DNA from: Bacteroidota bacterium
GTDB lineage: Bacteria; Bacteroidota; Rhodothermia; Rhodothermales; UBA10348
Length of the DNA stretch: 64,000 bases
Direction: 5' to 3'
NCBI GenBank assembly: GCA_029262855.1
Contig: JAJCYP010000106.1
Span: forward strand, 34,867-98,866
Numbering within the stretch: the first letter of the stretch is position 1; every line of letters begins with the position of its first letter. The position numbers and the translations under genes are program-made. Below the pieces are notes generated by a model. The model searched no databases, was not told the origin of the DNA, and saw nothing but the letters and a program-made list of their open reading frames with translations. This document shows, piece by piece, positions 61,730 through 64,000 of this stretch.

Positions 61730-63325
61730 CTAGCGAAGGGCAATCGGCTCTTCGGCGGCAGCGGGCACAAAATGTGTCCCGTCATAAACCAGCCGAGGGA
61801 CCTCAGCGGGATCGTAAGCCTGCTTGTCTTCGATGATCTGCAGGAGATGCGTCGTGGCGGGTTCACTCAAGTCCAGGAACGGCTTGGGGCCGAAGCCCAT
61901 CCAGACCATGAGAATTACCAGCGGCGCGAGAAGAGCAAGCTCTCGGGCATTAAGGTCGGGCATGAACCGGTTTTCGTCCGACTCGAGTTGGCCCCAGAAC
62001 ATCCGGTGGACCATCCACAGCAGGTAGACGGCGGCCAGAATCACACCGCTGGTGGCGAAGGCAATCAGCAGGGGAGAACCGATGACGGTGCTCTTGAACG
62101 AGCCCATCAGGATCATAAACTCGCCCACAAACCCGTTCAGTCCCGGGAGGCCGGCCGAGGCGAGCACCGTAAAGATCATGAAGAAGGTCAGGACCGGGAC
62201 GCTCTTGGCCAGCCCGCCGTAGTCGCTCATTTCGCGGGTGTGGCGGCGCTCGTAGAGCATGCCGACAATGAGGAACAGCGCGCCCGTTGAGATCCCGTGG
62301 TTGATCATTTGAATGACCGCGCCCTGCAGCGCCTCCGTTGTGAAGGCGAAGATGCCCAGAACCACAAAGCCAAGGTGACTGACCGACGAGTAGGCGACCA
62401 GCTTCTTCGCATCCGTCTGTGCCCGGGAGACGAGGGCTCCGTAGACAATGCCGATCACCGCCAGAACGGCGAACATCATCGCGTATTCCCTGGCGGCGTC
62501 CGGGAAGAAGGGGAGACAGAATTTGACCAGTCCGTACGTGCCCATTTTCAGGAGCACGCCGGCAAGAATCACGGAGCCGCCCGTTGGAGCCTGAACGTGC
62601 GCGTCGGGCAGCCAGGTGTGCAGCGGGAAGAGCGGCACCTTGATGGCGAACGCCAGGGCAAACAGGAGGAAGAGCCAACTCTGCTGCTCCAGCGGCATGT
62701 TGAAGCTGACCAGTTTGTACCAGTCTGTGGTGAACACGCCACCGTTCACCGCGTCGCCCGCCATGTACCCAAGAGCAAGCAGGGCGACCAGCATCAAGAG
62801 TGAACCGACGAGTGTGTAGAGAACGAACTTCACCGCCGCGTAGACCCGGTCCTCGCCGCCCCAGATCCCGATGATGAAGTACATCGGGATCAGCGTGAGC
62901 TCGAAGAAGATGTAGAACAGGAAGATGTCGTAGCTGGCAAACACGCCGGTCACGCCCGTCTGAAGGATCAGCAGCAGGGTGTAGTAGGCCCTGTGGTTCT
63001 TGCCGATGTAGGTCCAGGACGATAGAACGACGATCGGGCCAAGCAGCGTCGTCAACAGAATCAGCAGGATGTTCAGGCCGTCGATTCCCACGAAGTACTT
63101 GATATCCAACCGGTCTCCGAACCAGCCGTCGATCAGGTCGGCCATCTGCGGCGAGGTGGCGGTGGAGACCGCCGGATCAAACCCGTTCAGGATCAGCAGG
63201 GAGGCCAGGAACGTGACGCAGGTCACCACCAGCGCCGTCCACTTGATGGCGTTCCCGCGGCTCAGCATGGTCAGAATCGCCCCCGCCAAAGGGAGGAAAA
63301 TGACGATCGAAGTGATGTTGCTCAT
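61730..63325 (-). CDS. nuoM: NADH-quinone oxidoreductase subunit M (complex I)
   Basis: A 531-residue antiporter-like subunit with about 14 helices. Conserved Glu is in YDIFLFYIFFELTLIPMYFI and Lys residues are in FAIKVPLFPLHTWLPDAH and KKLVAYSSVSHLGFVVLG. The start is at 63325, and a mobile-element hairpin begins only 20 bases upstream. The expected nuoL is not adjacent within the window, so the tnpB element may lie between nuoL and nuoM or at the operon boundary. Confidence 0.93.
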   Translation of the reverse strand: MSNITSIVIFLPLAGAILTMLSRGNAIKWTALVVTCVTFLASLLILNGFDPAVSTATSPQMADLIDGWFGDRLDIKYFVGIDGLNILLILLTTLLGPIVVLSSWTYIGKNHRAYYTLLLILQTGVTGVFASYDIFLFYIFFELTLIPMYFIIGIWGGEDRVYAAVKFVLYTLVGSLLMLVALLALGYMAGDAVNGGVFTTDWYKLVSFNMPLEQQSWLFLLFALAFAIKVPLFPLHTWLPDAHVQAPTGGSVILAGVLLKMGTYGLVKFCLPFFPDAAREYAMMFAVLAVIGIVYGALVSRAQTDAKKLVAYSSVSHLGFVVLGIFAFTTEALQGAVIQMINHGISTGALFLIVGMLYERRHTREMSDYGGLAKSVPVLTFFMIFTVLASAGLPGLNGFVGEFMILMGSFKSTVIGSPLLIAFATSGVILAAVYLLWMVHRMFWGQLESDENRFMPDLNARELALLAPLVILMVWMGFGPKPFLDLSEPATTHLLQIIEDKQAYDPAEVPRLVYDGTHFVPAAAEEPIALR

Positions 63326-63344
63326 CCGGTTACAAGCGGGAAAC

Positions 63345-63363
63345 CCCGCAGCTTTAGTGCGGG
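63345..63363 (+). ncRNA. IS605/TnpB-type end hairpin (omega-RNA-3'-end-like)
   Basis: CCCGCA, GCTTTAG, TGCGGG form a 6-bp stem with a 7-base loop, preceded by AGCGGGAAAC and followed by AGGA. This string closely resembles the conserved right-end hairpin of many IS605/IS1341 elements, which forms the 3' end of the TnpB guide (omega) RNA. Here it precedes rather than follows the tnpB frame. A second small hairpin (ACGCT-CTC-AGCGT) is at 63368-63380. Either this is the left end of the element or the right end of an earlier insertion. Confidence 0.5.
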
Positions 63364-63423
63364 AGGAACGCTCTCAGCGTGATTATGGGAACAGGATCAC
63401 ACATGATGCATATGTATGAGTGA

Positions 63424-64000
63424 GTGGCAACCGCACGATTCAAATACCGCCTGTATCCGAATGCTGACCAGCGCACCTCGCTGGCGCAGACGTTTGGGTG
63501 CGCCCGGTATGCGTACAACTGGGCGCTCGCCTTGAGAAAGGAAGAGCCCATGTCGTACCACGAGTCGAGCAGTCGCCTCACGGCACACAAGAAAGAGGTG
63601 CCGTGGCTGAACGAGGTGTCTGCGTCCCCGTCCAGCAGTCCTTGCGCCACCTGCAGGTAGCCTTCAAGAACATGAAGGAGCGCCGGTCAGGATTCCCGTC
63701 GTTCAAGCGCAAGCATGACAGGCAGTCTGCCGAGTTCACCCGGAGTGCGTTCAGCATCCGGGACGGCAGACTGTTCTTGGGCAAGGTGCCTGGCCTTGTT
63801 AGAGTCCGCTGGTCGAGAGACCTGCCGTCTGAACCCACCACTGTTACGGTGGAGCGGGACACGGCAGGCCGGTACTTCGCCTCGTTCGTCGTTGCGTTCA
63901 ACCCCAAGCCCCTGCCGCTGACAGCCAAGGCGGTAGGGATTGACCTGGGTCTGAATGACATCTTCGTCGCGAGCGACGGATTCAAGAGCGGCAATCCTCG
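63424..64000 (+). pseudogene. tnpB: TnpB (IS605 OrfB) gene with a frameshift, cut by window edge
   Basis: From the GTG at 63424 the N-terminus is a normal TnpB helix-rich start: ARFKYRLYPNADQRTSLAQT, FGCARYAYNWAL, VPWLNEVSA. Near 63622 one base appears lost: the frame closes at 63660, while the next frame continues perfectly as VPVQQSLRHLQVAFKNM, GFPSFKRKHDRQSAEFT, VTVERDTAGRYFASFVV and AVGIDLGLNDIF, which holds the first RuvC Asp. It continues past the window end. TnpB is an RNA-guided nuclease that keeps IS605-type elements in place. Unless the shift is a sequencing error, this copy is inactive. It lies antisense to nuoM. Confidence 0.85.

Overview
The window is about 64 kb of GC-rich bacterial chromosome (roughly 60% G+C by eye). 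It most likely comes from a marine or halophilic member of the Rhodothermota (Rhodothermales), within the wider Bacteroidota group. Three things point there: two secreted proteins carry type IX secretion (T9SS) C-terminal sorting domains; an NhaD-type antiporter and a pterin carbinolamine dehydratase sit between nuoM and nuoN, an arrangement I recall being described for Rhodothermus marinus complex I; and there is an IcmF-type fused acyl-CoA mutase. I see no rRNA, tRNA or CRISPR array.

Left part (1-17.4 kb). After a truncated FMN-dependent hydroxy-acid dehydrogenase and a DUF1761 membrane protein comes a two-component system: an NtrY-like kinase and an NtrC-type sigma-54 activator. Divergent from it runs an operon of a HlyD-type adaptor, two ABC ATPases, two MacB/FtsX-like permeases and a small unknown protein. 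The divergent intergenic region holds a well-spaced -24/-12 promoter and two 16-bp palindromes of one consensus. A third permease on the opposite strand has its own -24/-12-like promoter and degenerate copies of the same palindrome, so the whole block looks like one sigma-54 envelope or efflux regulon. A secreted protein with about nine tandem DUF5666 domains follows.

Middle (17.4-32.9 kb). This part holds icmF with a divergent palindrome, a TfoX-like protein, and the two ATPases of an oligopeptide ABC transporter. Next is a short region with signs of rearrangement: an AAA/DUF4143 ATPase with tandem palindromic repeats in its promoter, a frameshifted helix-turn-helix fragment, and a truncated SRPBCC gene, all bracketed by two near-identical 24-bp direct repeats. 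Then come a DUF1460 amidase, a large T9SS cargo protein, a DapA-like aldolase, a cyclic amidohydrolase and an ABC-F protein.

The 32.9-43.7 kb stretch is one tightly coupled ten-gene operon on the minus strand: SDR, peptide-binding lipoprotein, DppB, DppC, a LIV-type binding protein with no signal peptide, an AstE/aspartoacylase-like hydrolase, a DUF6282 metallohydrolase, a second peptide-binding protein with no signal peptide, AroM and an M28 peptidase. It looks like uptake and breakdown of a peptide-like or N-acylated compound, with two cytosolic binding proteins that may act as sensors. The transporter has no ATPases of its own; the DppD/DppF pair near 21-23 kb could supply them.

Right part (43.8-64 kb). 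Here are an MscS channel, a large sortilin/BNR-repeat secreted protein, GNAT and DinB proteins, a YaiO-like/HEAT/GT2 cluster for an exported polysaccharide, a phosphopantetheinyl transferase with no ordinary start codon, Fe/Mn superoxide dismutase, a flippase with a STELLO-like and a GT4 glycosyltransferase, and the distal complex I genes. The window ends in a frameshifted TnpB gene lying antisense to, and just upstream of, nuoM.
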